DNA of 64,000 bases from Caulobacter sp. UNC358MFTsu5.1 (GTDB taxonomy: Bacteria > Pseudomonadota > Alphaproteobacteria > Caulobacterales > Caulobacteraceae): positions 372,001 through 436,000 of the forward strand of contig NZ_JONW01000006.1 of the NCBI RefSeq assembly GCF_000712075.1, in the 5' to 3' direction. Of this stretch, positions 38,951 through 47,612 are shown piece after piece (the first letter of the stretch is position 1; every line of letters starts with the position of its first letter). The notes below the pieces were generated by a model. It saw only the letters and a program-made list of their open reading frames with translations. It was not told where the DNA came from and did no database searches. The translations under genes were made by a program, and so were the position numbers.

Positions 38951-40936
38951 TTAGAATTCTTCCCAGTCGTCGCTGCTCGGCTGCGCCGAACCCGCGAAGG
39001 CGGCCAGCTTGGCCTGGGCGGCCTTGACCGGGTTGGCGCCGGGACGGCTGGCCGACGTGGCCGGGGCGACAGCGGGGCGCGGGGCCGGACGCGACACCTG
39101 GGTCGGCGCCGGAGCGGCGCGACGGGTGGTGGAACCCACGGCGGCGCTGGCGCCGCCCACCTGGAACCTGCCGATCATCTGCATCAGGCCGTTGGCCTCG
39201 CCCTTCAGGGCGTGGCTGGCGGCGGTCGATTCCTCGACCATGGCGGCGTTCTGCTGGACGGTCTGGTCCATCTGGTTGACGGCGGCGTTGACCTGGTTGA
39301 GGCCGGTGGCCTGCTCCTGGCCCGAGGCGGCGATCTCGCTGACCAGGCCGTCGATCTCGCTGACCTTGCCGACGATGGCCTGCAGGGCGTCGCCCGTCTG
39401 GCCGACCATCGACACGCCCTGACTGACCTGCTGCGAGGAGGTCGAGATCAGGGTCTTGATCTCCTTGGCGGCGTCGGCCGAGCGCTGGGCCAGGGCCCGC
39501 ACTTCCTGGGCGACGACGGCGAAGCCGCGGCCGGCGTCGCCGGCGCGAGCCGCCTCGACGCCCGCGTTCAGGGCCAGCAGGTTGGTCTGGAAGGCGATCT
39601 CGTCGATCACGCCGATGATCTGGCTGATCTCCTGCGACGACTTCTCGATCTCGTTCATGGCGTCGACGGCGCCGCGCACCACCACGGCCGAGCGTTCGGC
39701 GTCCGAACGGGTCGAGGTGACGACGCGCGAGGCTTCGACGGCGCCGGCCGACGAGCGCTTCACCGTGGCGGTGATCTCGTCCAGGGCGGCGGCGGTCTCT
39801 TCCAGGCTGGCGGCCTGCTGCTCGCTGCGGCGCGACAGGTCGTCGGCGGCCGAGGCGATCTCGTCCGAGCCGGCGCCGATGCCGTTGGCGGCGTGGACGA
39901 TGGTGCGCATCGCCTCTTCCATCTGGGCGATGGCGCCGTTGAAGTCGTTCTGCAGGCGCTGGTAGGCCGGCGGGAACTGGGCGTCGACGCGATAGGTCAG
40001 GTCGCCGTCGGCCAGGCGGGTCAGGCCCGTGGCGATGTTCTCCATGACGAAGGCCTGCTCGCGGGCGGCGGCCTCGGCGGCCTCCTGGTTGCGGCGGCGC
40101 TCGGCCTCGGTCTCGGCGCTGGCGCGCTGCTGGGCGGCCTCGGCGGTGCGCAGGGCCAGGGCGTTGTCCTTGAACACCTGGACCGAGCGGGCCATGCCGC
40201 CGACCTCGTCCTTGCGCTGGGCGCCGACGACCTCGACGTCCACCGAACCCTGGGCCAGGACTTCCATGGTCTTGGACAGGCCCGACAGCGGGGCCGAGAT
40301 CTTCGAGCGGCCGATCCACAGGGCGAAGACCAGGGCGGCGGCCGAGGCGACCAGGCCGAAGACGATCGACATCAGGGTGCCGGTCTGGGCGGCCTTGTCG
40401 GCCTTGGCCACCATGGCCCGGGTCTCGTCGCTGTGGGTGTTGGTGTAGTGCGAGACGTCCTTGCTCAGGCTGGCGATGTCCGGGTCGATCACGCCCATGA
40501 CCATCTTGGCCGCGTCGTTGGCGTTCTGCAGGCCCAGGTCCGCGCCCTGGCGGGCGCTGGAATAGACGCGGTCCAGACGGGTCTGGTAGTCGGCGACTCG
40601 CTTGGCCTCGTCGGCGTCGGCGGCCTTGATCTTGCCCAGCGAGACCTTGGCTTCCTTGTAGGCGGAGTCGATCTCGTCGCTGGCGGCCTTGGCCTCGGGC
40701 GAGGCGGCGTCGTTGGCGATGGTGCGATAGGCGGCGTAGCCGATCGTCGCCACGCGGCGATTGAAGCGCGAAGCCTCCAGCTCGGCCGGGGCGCGCTGTT
40801 CGACGAGCACCTTGGTGGCGGCTTCCGACACCTTGGCCTGCCAGGCGGCCACGCCGGTGATCGACAGGGCGACCACGGTCAGGATGACGGCCGGCAGGGC
40901 CACCTTGGTGGAAATCTTCAGATCGTCGAACTTCAT
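38951..40936 (-). CDS. Methyl-accepting chemotaxis protein
   Basis: A 661-residue chemoreceptor. TM1 about residues 11-33, sensor region about 34-180 rich in Ala/Asp/Lys helices (four-helix-bundle type), TM2 about 182-206, HAMP about 207-265, then the signalling hairpin. The tip [20 protein letters not shown] is present, and the sequence around it is nearly identical to that of the receptor at 17356-19284, while the sensor regions differ. It too ends in DWEEF, the CheR/CheB-docking type pentapeptide. ATG at 40936 chosen because GAGG lies 6 nt upstream; an ATG 12 bp earlier is in frame. Confidence 0.93.
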   Translation of the reverse strand: MKFDDLKISTKVALPAVILTVVALSITGVAAWQAKVSEAATKVLVEQRAPAELEASRFNRRVATIGYAAYRTIANDAASPEAKAASDEIDSAYKEAKVSLGKIKAADADEAKRVADYQTRLDRVYSSARQGADLGLQNANDAAKMVMGVIDPDIASLSKDVSHYTNTHSDETRAMVAKADKAAQTGTLMSIVFGLVASAAALVFALWIGRSKISAPLSGLSKTMEVLAQGSVDVEVVGAQRKDEVGGMARSVQVFKDNALALRTAEAAQQRASAETEAERRRNQEAAEAAAREQAFVMENIATGLTRLADGDLTYRVDAQFPPAYQRLQNDFNGAIAQMEEAMRTIVHAANGIGAGSDEIASAADDLSRRSEQQAASLEETAAALDEITATVKRSSAGAVEASRVVTSTRSDAERSAVVVRGAVDAMNEIEKSSQEISQIIGVIDEIAFQTNLLALNAGVEAARAGDAGRGFAVVAQEVRALAQRSADAAKEIKTLISTSSQQVSQGVSMVGQTGDALQAIVGKVSEIDGLVSEIAASGQEQATGLNQVNAAVNQMDQTVQQNAAMVEESTAASHALKGEANGLMQMIGRFQVGGASAAVGSTTRRAAPAPTQVSRPAPRPAVAPATSASRPGANPVKAAQAKLAAFAGSAQPSSDDWEEF

Positions 40937-41195
40937 CGCAAACCTCATGTCCGGGTGTCCCCGTCGAGAAAGGGCGGGGGGCCGGTCTTGAGGCCAAGAG
41001 CCGCGAACGCCGTAAAAACGCGGTTAACTGCCAGGCTTGGGCCGGTGTTGAGCGACGGAATGTCACAGGTCGGAGCAAATCGGCCGGCCTGAATCTGCCT
41101 CCATAGATCGTCGCGACATCGATCTTTCAACCTAATCGTGTATAGCTGAGCCGCACCGAAAAACGCGCGCGCCGCACGATCCTGGGGAGATGCAC

Positions 41196-43232
41196 ATGAG
41201 CGAGTCGAGCCGGCCCAACATCCTGCTGATCACCTGCGACCAGTACCGCTTCCCGCGGTTCTCCTACGGGCCCGAGGCGGGCTTCGCCGAGCCGCTGAAG
41301 CGAATCCTCGGCTTCCAGCGCGAGGACGACCGCCACAATCCGTACGCCAAGTACTTCCCCGGCCTGCTGGCCCTGCGCCAGAACGCGGCCCTGCTGCGCA
41401 ACCACACCATCGCCGCCAGCGCCTGCACGCCCAGCCGCGCGACGATCTACACCGGCCAGTATGGGACCAAGACGGGCGTCACCCAGACCGACGGCCTGTT
41501 CAAGAGCGGCGACTCCTACAACTTCCCCTGGCTGGCGGCCGACGGCATCCCCACCCTGGGGACCTGGATGCGCGCGGCGGGCTACTCGACCCACTATTTC
41601 GGCAAGTGGCACGTCAGCAATCCGCCCGAGCACTCGCTGGACCGCTACGGCTTCGACGACTGGGAGGAGTCGTATCCCGAGCCCCACGGGGCGGCGATCA
41701 ACAATCTGGGCGTCTATCGCGACGCGGGCTTCACCGACCAGGCCTGCGCCTTCATCCGCCGCAAAGCCCTGGCCCTGAACTACAACCGCGTCCAGGCCGT
41801 CGAGCAGGCCCAGGACCCCTACGCCAACGGTCCCGACCCGGCGGACATCCCGCCCTGGTTCGCGGTGGCCTCGTTCACCAACCCGCACGACATCGCCACC
41901 TATCCGGCGGTGATCGCCCAGGCCCTTCCGACCCCGGACAATTCGGGGACCCAGTCGATCTTCGGCCCGCTGACGATCCCGCTGGAGGGCCAGAAGACCC
42001 CGCCGCCGACCGCCGGCACCCTCCAGATCGCTCTGAACCCGCTGGACTTCCCCCAGGACTGCGCCCTGGCCTCGCCCACCCAGAACGAATCCCTGGCCGA
42101 CAAGCCCGGCTGCCAGCGCGACTACGCCTACAAGGTGGGCCTGGCCCTGAACGCCAAGACCGGGTTCAACATCATCAACGGCGTGCAGTCGCAGCTGCAC
42201 GACACGTTCCCCAACGCGCCCACCCTGCCGGGCCAGGACGAGCGGTCGTTCGAGAACGCCGTGAAGGCCTCGCTGAAGGGCACGATCCCGTTCCAGCTGA
42301 GCGCCGATCCGGACGGCTACGCCGTGCAGTTCCTGCAGCTGTACGCCTGGCTGCACACGGTGGTCGACACCCACATCGCCGCCGTCCTGAAGACGCTGGA
42401 GGAAACCGGCCAGGCGGGGAACACCATCGTCATCTTCTTGGCCGACCACGGCGAGTACGGCGCGGCGCACGGCATGATGATCGAGAAGTGGCACACGGCC
42501 TATCAGGAGGCCCTGCACGTGCCGGTGATCGTGCGGTTCCCGCCCTCGACCGGGATCGTCGAGGACGAGCCGGGGACGGGGGAGGGGCCGTTGGGCTGCA
42601 CCCCGCGCCAGATCGACGCCCTGACCAGCCACATCGACATCCTGCCCACCGTGCTGGGCCTGGCGGGGGTCACGGCGCAGCAGCGCGAGACGATCGCCAA
42701 GGCCCTGGGCCGCCAACGCCCCGTGCCGCCCCTGCCGGGCGTGGACCTGTCGGGCCTGCTGAAGGGCGACACCGACACGGTGGTCGAGCCGGACGGGCGC
42801 GAGCGCCAGGGCGTGCTGTTCATCACCGACGACGAGATCACCGCGCCCCTGGCCTCGAACGACGACCCGGCCAATCTCAAGTGCGACAAGGAGTTCGAGG
42901 TCTACAAGGCCGTGGTCGCCGCCGTGAACGCCCAGAACCCGTCGCTGGACCTGGCCCCGGGCCCGGTGCGGCAGCCCAACCACGTGCGCTGCGTGCGGAC
43001 CAAGGCCTACAAGCTGAACCGCTATTTCGACCCGTCCGGCCAGGCGCCCCAGGAGTGGGAGATGTACGACCTGACGCGCGATCCGAACGAGGTGGTGAAC
43101 CTGGTGGAGGTCGGGCGCTCGCCGCCCACCGCCCGCGCCGACCTGCCGTCGCCGTTCGTACGGGCGGCGGTGCAGACCGAGGCGGACCGGCTGGCGGCGC
43201 TGCTGGCGGAACTGGAGGCGCGGGATCTGTAG
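41196..43232 (+). CDS. Sulfatase family hydrolase
   Basis: A 678-residue alkaline-phosphatase-superfamily hydrolase of the type I sulfatase class. The formylglycine signature C-x-P-S-R is seen as ACTPSRATIYTG (Cys77). The metal site includes ILLITCDQYR near the N-terminus and FLADHGEYGAAHG (about residues 412-424); FGKWH and the K-W-H of MIEKWHTAYQE are also typical. No signal peptide is apparent (MSESSRPNILLITCDQYR), so it is probably cytoplasmic. It needs a formylglycine-generating or radical-SAM maturase, not seen here. Substrate (sulfate or phosphonate ester) unknown. ATG at 41196 fits GGGGAG 7 nt upstream. Confidence 0.88.
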   Translation: MSESSRPNILLITCDQYRFPRFSYGPEAGFAEPLKRILGFQREDDRHNPYAKYFPGLLALRQNAALLRNHTIAASACTPSRATIYTGQYGTKTGVTQTDGLFKSGDSYNFPWLAADGIPTLGTWMRAAGYSTHYFGKWHVSNPPEHSLDRYGFDDWEESYPEPHGAAINNLGVYRDAGFTDQACAFIRRKALALNYNRVQAVEQAQDPYANGPDPADIPPWFAVASFTNPHDIATYPAVIAQALPTPDNSGTQSIFGPLTIPLEGQKTPPPTAGTLQIALNPLDFPQDCALASPTQNESLADKPGCQRDYAYKVGLALNAKTGFNIINGVQSQLHDTFPNAPTLPGQDERSFENAVKASLKGTIPFQLSADPDGYAVQFLQLYAWLHTVVDTHIAAVLKTLEETGQAGNTIVIFLADHGEYGAAHGMMIEKWHTAYQEALHVPVIVRFPPSTGIVEDEPGTGEGPLGCTPRQIDALTSHIDILPTVLGLAGVTAQQRETIAKALGRQRPVPPLPGVDLSGLLKGDTDTVVEPDGRERQGVLFITDDEITAPLASNDDPANLKCDKEFEVYKAVVAAVNAQNPSLDLAPGPVRQPNHVRCVRTKAYKLNRYFDPSGQAPQEWEMYDLTRDPNEVVNLVEVGRSPPTARADLPSPFVRAAVQTEADRLAALLAELEARDL

Positions 43233-43251
43233 CGGTCCGCCTCCTTAACCG

Positions 43252-43362
43252 TTGTCATCCCGGAAAGCGCGCAGCGCTTGTCCGGGACCCAGGTGAACCG
43301 CACCGCGCCAGCCCAGTCCCCTGGGTCCCGGACAGCCTCTGCGAGGCTTCCGGGATGACAAC
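43252..43362. repeat. 110-112-bp inverted repeat, family 3 copy 1
   Basis: Begins GTTGTCATCCCGG and ends with its complement CCGGGATGACAAC. A second inverted pair (GTCCGGGACCCAGG and CCTGGGTCCCGGAC) lies inside, and each arm carries a small hairpin (GCGCGCAGCGC; GCCTCTGCGAGGC). It lies between the convergent sulfatase and xerC genes. Confidence 0.88.
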
Positions 43363-43385
43363 GAAAATGGATTGTGGTTCTGCCG

Positions 43386-44342
43386 CTAGGCCCGCGGATG
43401 CGCCTTGCCGTACGCGGCCAGCAGCCCCGCCGCGTCGACCTGGGTGTACCGCTGCGTCGTCGACAGCGAGGCGTGGCCCAGCAGGTCCTGGATCGAGCGC
43501 AGGTCGGCACCGGCGCCCAGCAGGTGGGTGGCGAACGAATGGCGCAGGGCGTGGGGCGTGGCGCGGTCGCTCAGGCCCAGGCGGCCGCGGAGGTTCTGCA
43601 TGGTCGCCTGGACGTGGCGCGGCGACAGCGGCCCGCCGCGCTTGGCCCGGAACAGCGGATCGTCGGGCCCCAGGGCGAAGGGCAGGGCGGCCAGATAGGC
43701 GTCGACCCGTTGGCGGACGACGTCCAGCACCGGCACGATCCGGGTCTTGCCGCCCTTGCCGGTGATGCGCAGGCTGTCGGCCAGGGGCGCGTCGCGACGG
43801 GTCAGGGACAGGCCCTCGGAGATCCGCAGGCCGCAGCCCCACAGCAGGGTCAGCACCGCCTCGTCGCGGGCGGCCTCCCAGTCCTCGCGGTCGGGGTCGA
43901 GGGAGAGCTCGGCGATCAGGCCGTGGACCTGGTCCTCGGAGACCGGACGCGGAGCGCCGACCTTGATGCGCGGGCCGCGCACCAGGCCGACGGCGGCGTT
44001 GGGCGTGTCGAGGCGATGATCGAGGAAGCGGTGGAAGGCGCGGATCGACGACAGGCTCTGCGACAGCGAGCGGGGCGACAGCCCGTCCCTGTCTTGAGAA
44101 GAGGGGCCGCGCTCGCCGGGTTCGCGGCGGAAGGCCAGGTAGGCGCGCAGCTCGGCGGCGGCGATCGTGCCCATGTCGGCGACCGACAGGGCCTCGCCGC
44201 GATGGCGTTCCAGGAAGTTCAGATAGGCCAGGACGTTGTCGCCATAGGCCCGCACGGTGCGCGGCGAGGCGCGCTTCTCGTGGGCCAGATGGTCCAGCCA
44301 GGCGGTCAGGGCGGTGCGGGCGGTTGAGGTGTGGGCGCTCAT
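43386..44342 (-). CDS. xerC: Tyrosine recombinase XerC
   Basis: A 318-residue site-specific recombinase that resolves chromosome dimers at dif with XerD. The SAM-like core-binding domain is in the first about 120 residues (LDHLAHEKRASPRTVRAYGDNVLAYL). The catalytic domain shows the first arginine in LLWGCGLRISEGLSL, then HALRHSFATHLL, GHASLSTTQRYTQVD with the nucleophile Tyr299. Its neighbour upstream is the DUF484 gene, the common bacterial pairing. A singleton inverted repeat separates the two. Confidence 0.93.
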   Translation of the reverse strand: MSAHTSTARTALTAWLDHLAHEKRASPRTVRAYGDNVLAYLNFLERHRGEALSVADMGTIAAAELRAYLAFRREPGERGPSSQDRDGLSPRSLSQSLSSIRAFHRFLDHRLDTPNAAVGLVRGPRIKVGAPRPVSEDQVHGLIAELSLDPDREDWEAARDEAVLTLLWGCGLRISEGLSLTRRDAPLADSLRITGKGGKTRIVPVLDVVRQRVDAYLAALPFALGPDDPLFRAKRGGPLSPRHVQATMQNLRGRLGLSDRATPHALRHSFATHLLGAGADLRSIQDLLGHASLSTTQRYTQVDAAGLLAAYGKAHPRA

Positions 44343-44358
44343 CCTTGCCGCCCCCCGA

Positions 44359-44499
44359 CCGTCATCCTCGGACTTGTTCCGAGGACCCCTGCTTCAGCGG
44401 AGTTGTCGTCGCAGGGCGCGCGCGGCGTCGGCGGCGTCTCGTTCGGAAACGGCAACAAGGCGGACACAGGGGTCCTCGGAACAAGTCCGAGGATGACGG
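44359..44499. repeat. 141-bp element with perfect 33-bp terminal inverted repeats
   Basis: Arms at 44359-44391 and 44467-44499 are exact reverse complements (outer end CCGTCATCCTCGG, inner end CCCCTG). Each arm also contains its own dyad, CCTCGGA..TCCGAGG. The 75-bp centre is GC-rich with no open frame. It fills the gap between the DUF484 and xerC genes. Only one copy is in the window; the outer GTCATCC resembles family 3 ends. Confidence 0.9.
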
Positions 44500-44502
44500 G
44501 TC

Positions 44503-45183
44503 TCACAGGATCGGCCAGCGCTCGGCCGTGCGCTCCACGACGCGGGCCAGGAAGGCGACCAGCTCCGAGCCCATGTCGGCCGTGAAGCCCTCGGGGTCGG
44601 ACGAGCCGAAGGCCAGCAGGCCCTGGCGCGAGGGCTCCCACAGGGCCATGCGGACGATGGCCATGCTCTTGATCTGTTCGATGCGGTCGCCGAACAGGCC
44701 CAGGGCCGGGGCGTGGAAGCCCATGCGGGCCACGCCGTGGTCGCCCATGGTCATGTCGATCTGGCCGGCGATCAGGCCGTGCCAGCCGGCGGGCACGCGG
44801 CCGGGGCCTTCCAGCACCACGACGCCGGCGGTCAGGCCGAAGCGCAAGGTCGCCATGTCGTCGACCCGGCGGGCCAGGTCGGAATGGTTGCGGGCGTCCA
44901 GCAGGTCGATGACCGCGGCATGGGTCTGGGCCTGGGCCGAGAAGTTGGCGCGGGCGGTGGCCTCGATCTGGCGGCGGAACGTGGCCTCGCGCTCGTGGGC
45001 GGCCGAGACCCGGGCCAGGGCGGCGGGGCCGAAGTCGACGATATTGCTGGCGTCCGGACGCAGGCCCAGGTCGCTGAGCAGGTCGGGATCGCCGTGCAGG
45101 AAATCGGGCTCGGCGCGCAGGAAGTCGCGGATCAGCGCCGGGTCGACCGCCGGGAACAGCTTGGCTTGCGTCGCGTCGCTCAT
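44503..45183 (-). CDS. DUF484 family GAF-like protein
   Basis: A 226-residue cytoplasmic protein. It opens with LIRDFLRAEPDFLHGDPDLLSDLGL, the hallmark start of DUF484, then a helical segment (AAHEREATFRRQIEATARANF) and a GAF-like domain (about 85-226) with FGLTAGVVVLEG and the ending FLARVVERTAERWPIL. Function unknown; it sits next to xerC in many proteobacteria. Start at the ATG of MSDATQAK, the family-typical position. Confidence 0.85.
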   Translation of the reverse strand: MSDATQAKLFPAVDPALIRDFLRAEPDFLHGDPDLLSDLGLRPDASNIVDFGPAALARVSAAHEREATFRRQIEATARANFSAQAQTHAAVIDLLDARNHSDLARRVDDMATLRFGLTAGVVVLEGPGRVPAGWHGLIAGQIDMTMGDHGVARMGFHAPALGLFGDRIEQIKSMAIVRMALWEPSRQGLLAFGSSDPEGFTADMGSELVAFLARVVERTAERWPIL

Positions 45184-45339
45184 GGGGTCGGCCCTACTCC
45201 GTTCACACTTCGTCCCCATATCGTTCACAACAGGAGACAGGGTCGATGAAGCCCCAAGTCGGTTAACAGCGGCTTGATGGGACGGCGACGGGTCCTCTCG
45301 ACCTGGGGACGTTTCCGAGGCAGAACCCAAGCTTCCCCG

Positions 45340-47514
45340 ATGTCTGGTCCCATGCCCCGCATAGCCTCCGTCCTGTTGCCCATGCCGCTGCCCGAGGCGT
45401 TCGACTACGCCGAGCCGGAAGGCCTGGGGCTGGAGGTCGGCGACCACGTGACGGTGCCCCTGGGGCCGCGCGTGATTCGCGGCGTGGTCACCGCCCTGCG
45501 CGACGGGACCGGCGGCAACCGGCCGCTGAAACCCGTCCTGGAACGGGTGGACGACCCGCCCCTGCCGCCCGGCGTGCTCAGCTTCATCGAGTGGGCGGCG
45601 CGCTATTCGGTCGACATCCCCGGCTGGCCCCTGGCCATGGCCCTGCGCGGCCTGCGCCATCCGCCGGCCAAGCCCGACAAGGCCCTGGCCCTGACCGGGA
45701 CCCAGCCGGCCCGCATGACGCCCGCGCGGCTGAAGGTGCTGGCCGCCGCCGAGCAAGGTCCGATGGCCTCGGGCGCCCTGGCGACCGCCGCCGGCGTCTC
45801 GGCGGGCGTCGTGAAGGGGCTGGTCGACGAAGGGGCGCTGGCCGTCACCTGGATCGAGCCCGACACCAGCTTCCCCCAGCCCGACCTGTCGCGGCCGCCC
45901 CAGACCCTCAATCCCAGCCAGCAGGCCTCGGCCGACGTCCTGGCCGAGATGCTGGCGGCCGGCGGCTTCCAGGCGGCCCTGCTGGACGGGGTGACCGGCT
46001 CGGGCAAGACCGAGGTCTATCTGGAGGCCGTGGCCGCCGCCCTGGCCGCCGATCCCGAAAGCCAGGTGCTGATCCTGCTGCCCGAGATCGCCCTGACCCA
46101 GGCGGTGCTGGCCCGCTTCGAGGCGCGGTTCGGCGCCGCCCCCGTCGAGTGGCACTCGGCCGTCTCACCGCCCAGGCGCCGCCGGGCCTGGGAGGGCGTC
46201 GCCACCGGCAAGGCGCGGATCGTGGTCGGGGCCCGCTCGGCCCTGTTCCTGCCGTTCCGCAAGCTGCGGCTGGTGGTGGTGGACGAGGAGCACGACGGCA
46301 GCTTCAAGCAGGAGGAGGGCTTCATCTACCAGGCCCGCGACCTGGCCGTGGCCCGCGCCAAGATCGAAGGGGCGCTGGTGGTGCTGGCCTCGGCCACGCC
46401 GTCGCTGGAAAGCCTGTGGAACGCCCAGCAGGGCCGCTATCGCTGGCTGCGCCTGTCGGCCCGCCACGGCGCGGCCCAACTGCCCGACATCGGCCTGATC
46501 GACATGCGCGAGACCCCGCCCGAGCCGGGCCGCTGGCTGTCGCCGCCGCTGGTCAAGGCGGTGTCGGTGGCCCTGTCGCGCGGCGAGCAGAGCCTGCTGT
46601 TCCTGAACCGCCGGGGCTATGCGCCCCTGGTGCTGTGCCGGGCCTGCGGCGAGAAGATGAAGTCGCCCGACACCGACAGCTGGCTGGTCGAGCACCGCTA
46701 CACCGGCCGCCTGGTCTGCCACCTGACGGGCTTCTCGATGAAGAAGCCCGAGGCCTGCCCGCACTGCGGGGCCAAGGACAGCCTGACCTCGATCGGCCCC
46801 GGCGTGGAGCGGGTCGAGGAGGAGGCGCGCCACCTGTTCCCCGACGCGCGGATCGCGGTGTTCTCGTCCGACACGGTGTTCGACGCGGCCGGGGCGCGGG
46901 CCCTGGTCGACAGCATGGCGGCGGGCGAGATCGACATCCTGGTGGCCACCCAGGCCGCCGCCAAGGGCCACAACTTCCCCAACCTGACCCTGGTGGGCGT
47001 GGTGGACGCCGACCTTTCCTTACGCGGCGGCGACCTGCGGGCCGGGGAGCGGACGTTCCAGCTGCTGGCCCAGGCGGCGGGCCGGGCAGGAAGGCACGAG
47101 AAGCCGGGCCGGGCGCTGCTCCAGACCTATTCGCCCGAGCACGGCGTGCTCCAGGCCCTGAAGGCCCAGGACCGCGACGCCTTCGTCGAGGCTGAGATGA
47201 TGATGCGCCAGGAGGCTGGCCTGCCGCCGTTCGGCCGCTTGGCGGCGGTGATCGCCACCGGCCCCGATCCCGTGGCCCTGGAGGACTACTGCAACGCCCT
47301 GGCGGCCGCGACGCCCAACGCCGAGGGCGTCGAGGTCTTCGGCCCCGCCGACGCGCCGCTGGCCCTGGTGCGCGGGCGGCGGCGCAAGCGCTTCCTGGTG
47401 CGGGCCGAGCGATCGGTCGACCTGCAGGGCTTCCTGGCCGCCTGGCGCGCGCGGGCCAAGGTCCCGAACTCGGTGCGCGTGGTGTTCGACGTGGACCCGT
47501 ACAGTTTCTTGTAG
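45340..47514 (+). CDS. priA: Primosomal helicase PriA
   Basis: A 724-residue 3'-5' DNA helicase that restarts stalled replication forks. The 3'-DNA-binding domain is first (IASVLLPMPLPEAFDYAEPEGL). Helicase motif I GVTGSGKT is at 217-224 and the Walker B box DEEHD at about 315-319. The zinc-binding insert (about residues 425-485) contains CRACG, C-H-L-T and CPHCG cysteines. The GRAGR motif VI lies near 590. ATG at 45340 or 45352 are both possible; neither has a good ribosome site, so the start is uncertain by four codons. Confidence 0.95.
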   Translation: MSGPMPRIASVLLPMPLPEAFDYAEPEGLGLEVGDHVTVPLGPRVIRGVVTALRDGTGGNRPLKPVLERVDDPPLPPGVLSFIEWAARYSVDIPGWPLAMALRGLRHPPAKPDKALALTGTQPARMTPARLKVLAAAEQGPMASGALATAAGVSAGVVKGLVDEGALAVTWIEPDTSFPQPDLSRPPQTLNPSQQASADVLAEMLAAGGFQAALLDGVTGSGKTEVYLEAVAAALAADPESQVLILLPEIALTQAVLARFEARFGAAPVEWHSAVSPPRRRRAWEGVATGKARIVVGARSALFLPFRKLRLVVVDEEHDGSFKQEEGFIYQARDLAVARAKIEGALVVLASATPSLESLWNAQQGRYRWLRLSARHGAAQLPDIGLIDMRETPPEPGRWLSPPLVKAVSVALSRGEQSLLFLNRRGYAPLVLCRACGEKMKSPDTDSWLVEHRYTGRLVCHLTGFSMKKPEACPHCGAKDSLTSIGPGVERVEEEARHLFPDARIAVFSSDTVFDAAGARALVDSMAAGEIDILVATQAAAKGHNFPNLTLVGVVDADLSLRGGDLRAGERTFQLLAQAAGRAGRHEKPGRALLQTYSPEHGVLQALKAQDRDAFVEAEMMMRQEAGLPPFGRLAAVIATGPDPVALEDYCNALAAATPNAEGVEVFGPADAPLALVRGRRRKRFLVRAERSVDLQGFLAAWRARAKVPNSVRVVFDVDPYSFL

Positions 47515-47530
47515 GGCCGCGCCCGGAACA

Positions 47531-47597
47531 GGGGACACACACTCACGGCCAAACGCGATGCGAACCTGGCGCGGCCTTGGGGTGAGTGTGTGTCCCC
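47531..47597. repeat. 67-bp element with perfect 16-bp inverted repeats
   Basis: GGGGACACACACTCAC (47531-47546) and GTGAGTGTGTGTCCCC (47582-47597) are exact reverse complements around a 35-nt spacer that itself can pair GGCC with GGCC. It sits between the convergent priA and MFS genes. The outer GGGGACAC resembles the 79-bp family but the rest differs. Confidence 0.85.
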
Positions 47598-47612
47598 ACC
47601 TTCGGTCGCGTC

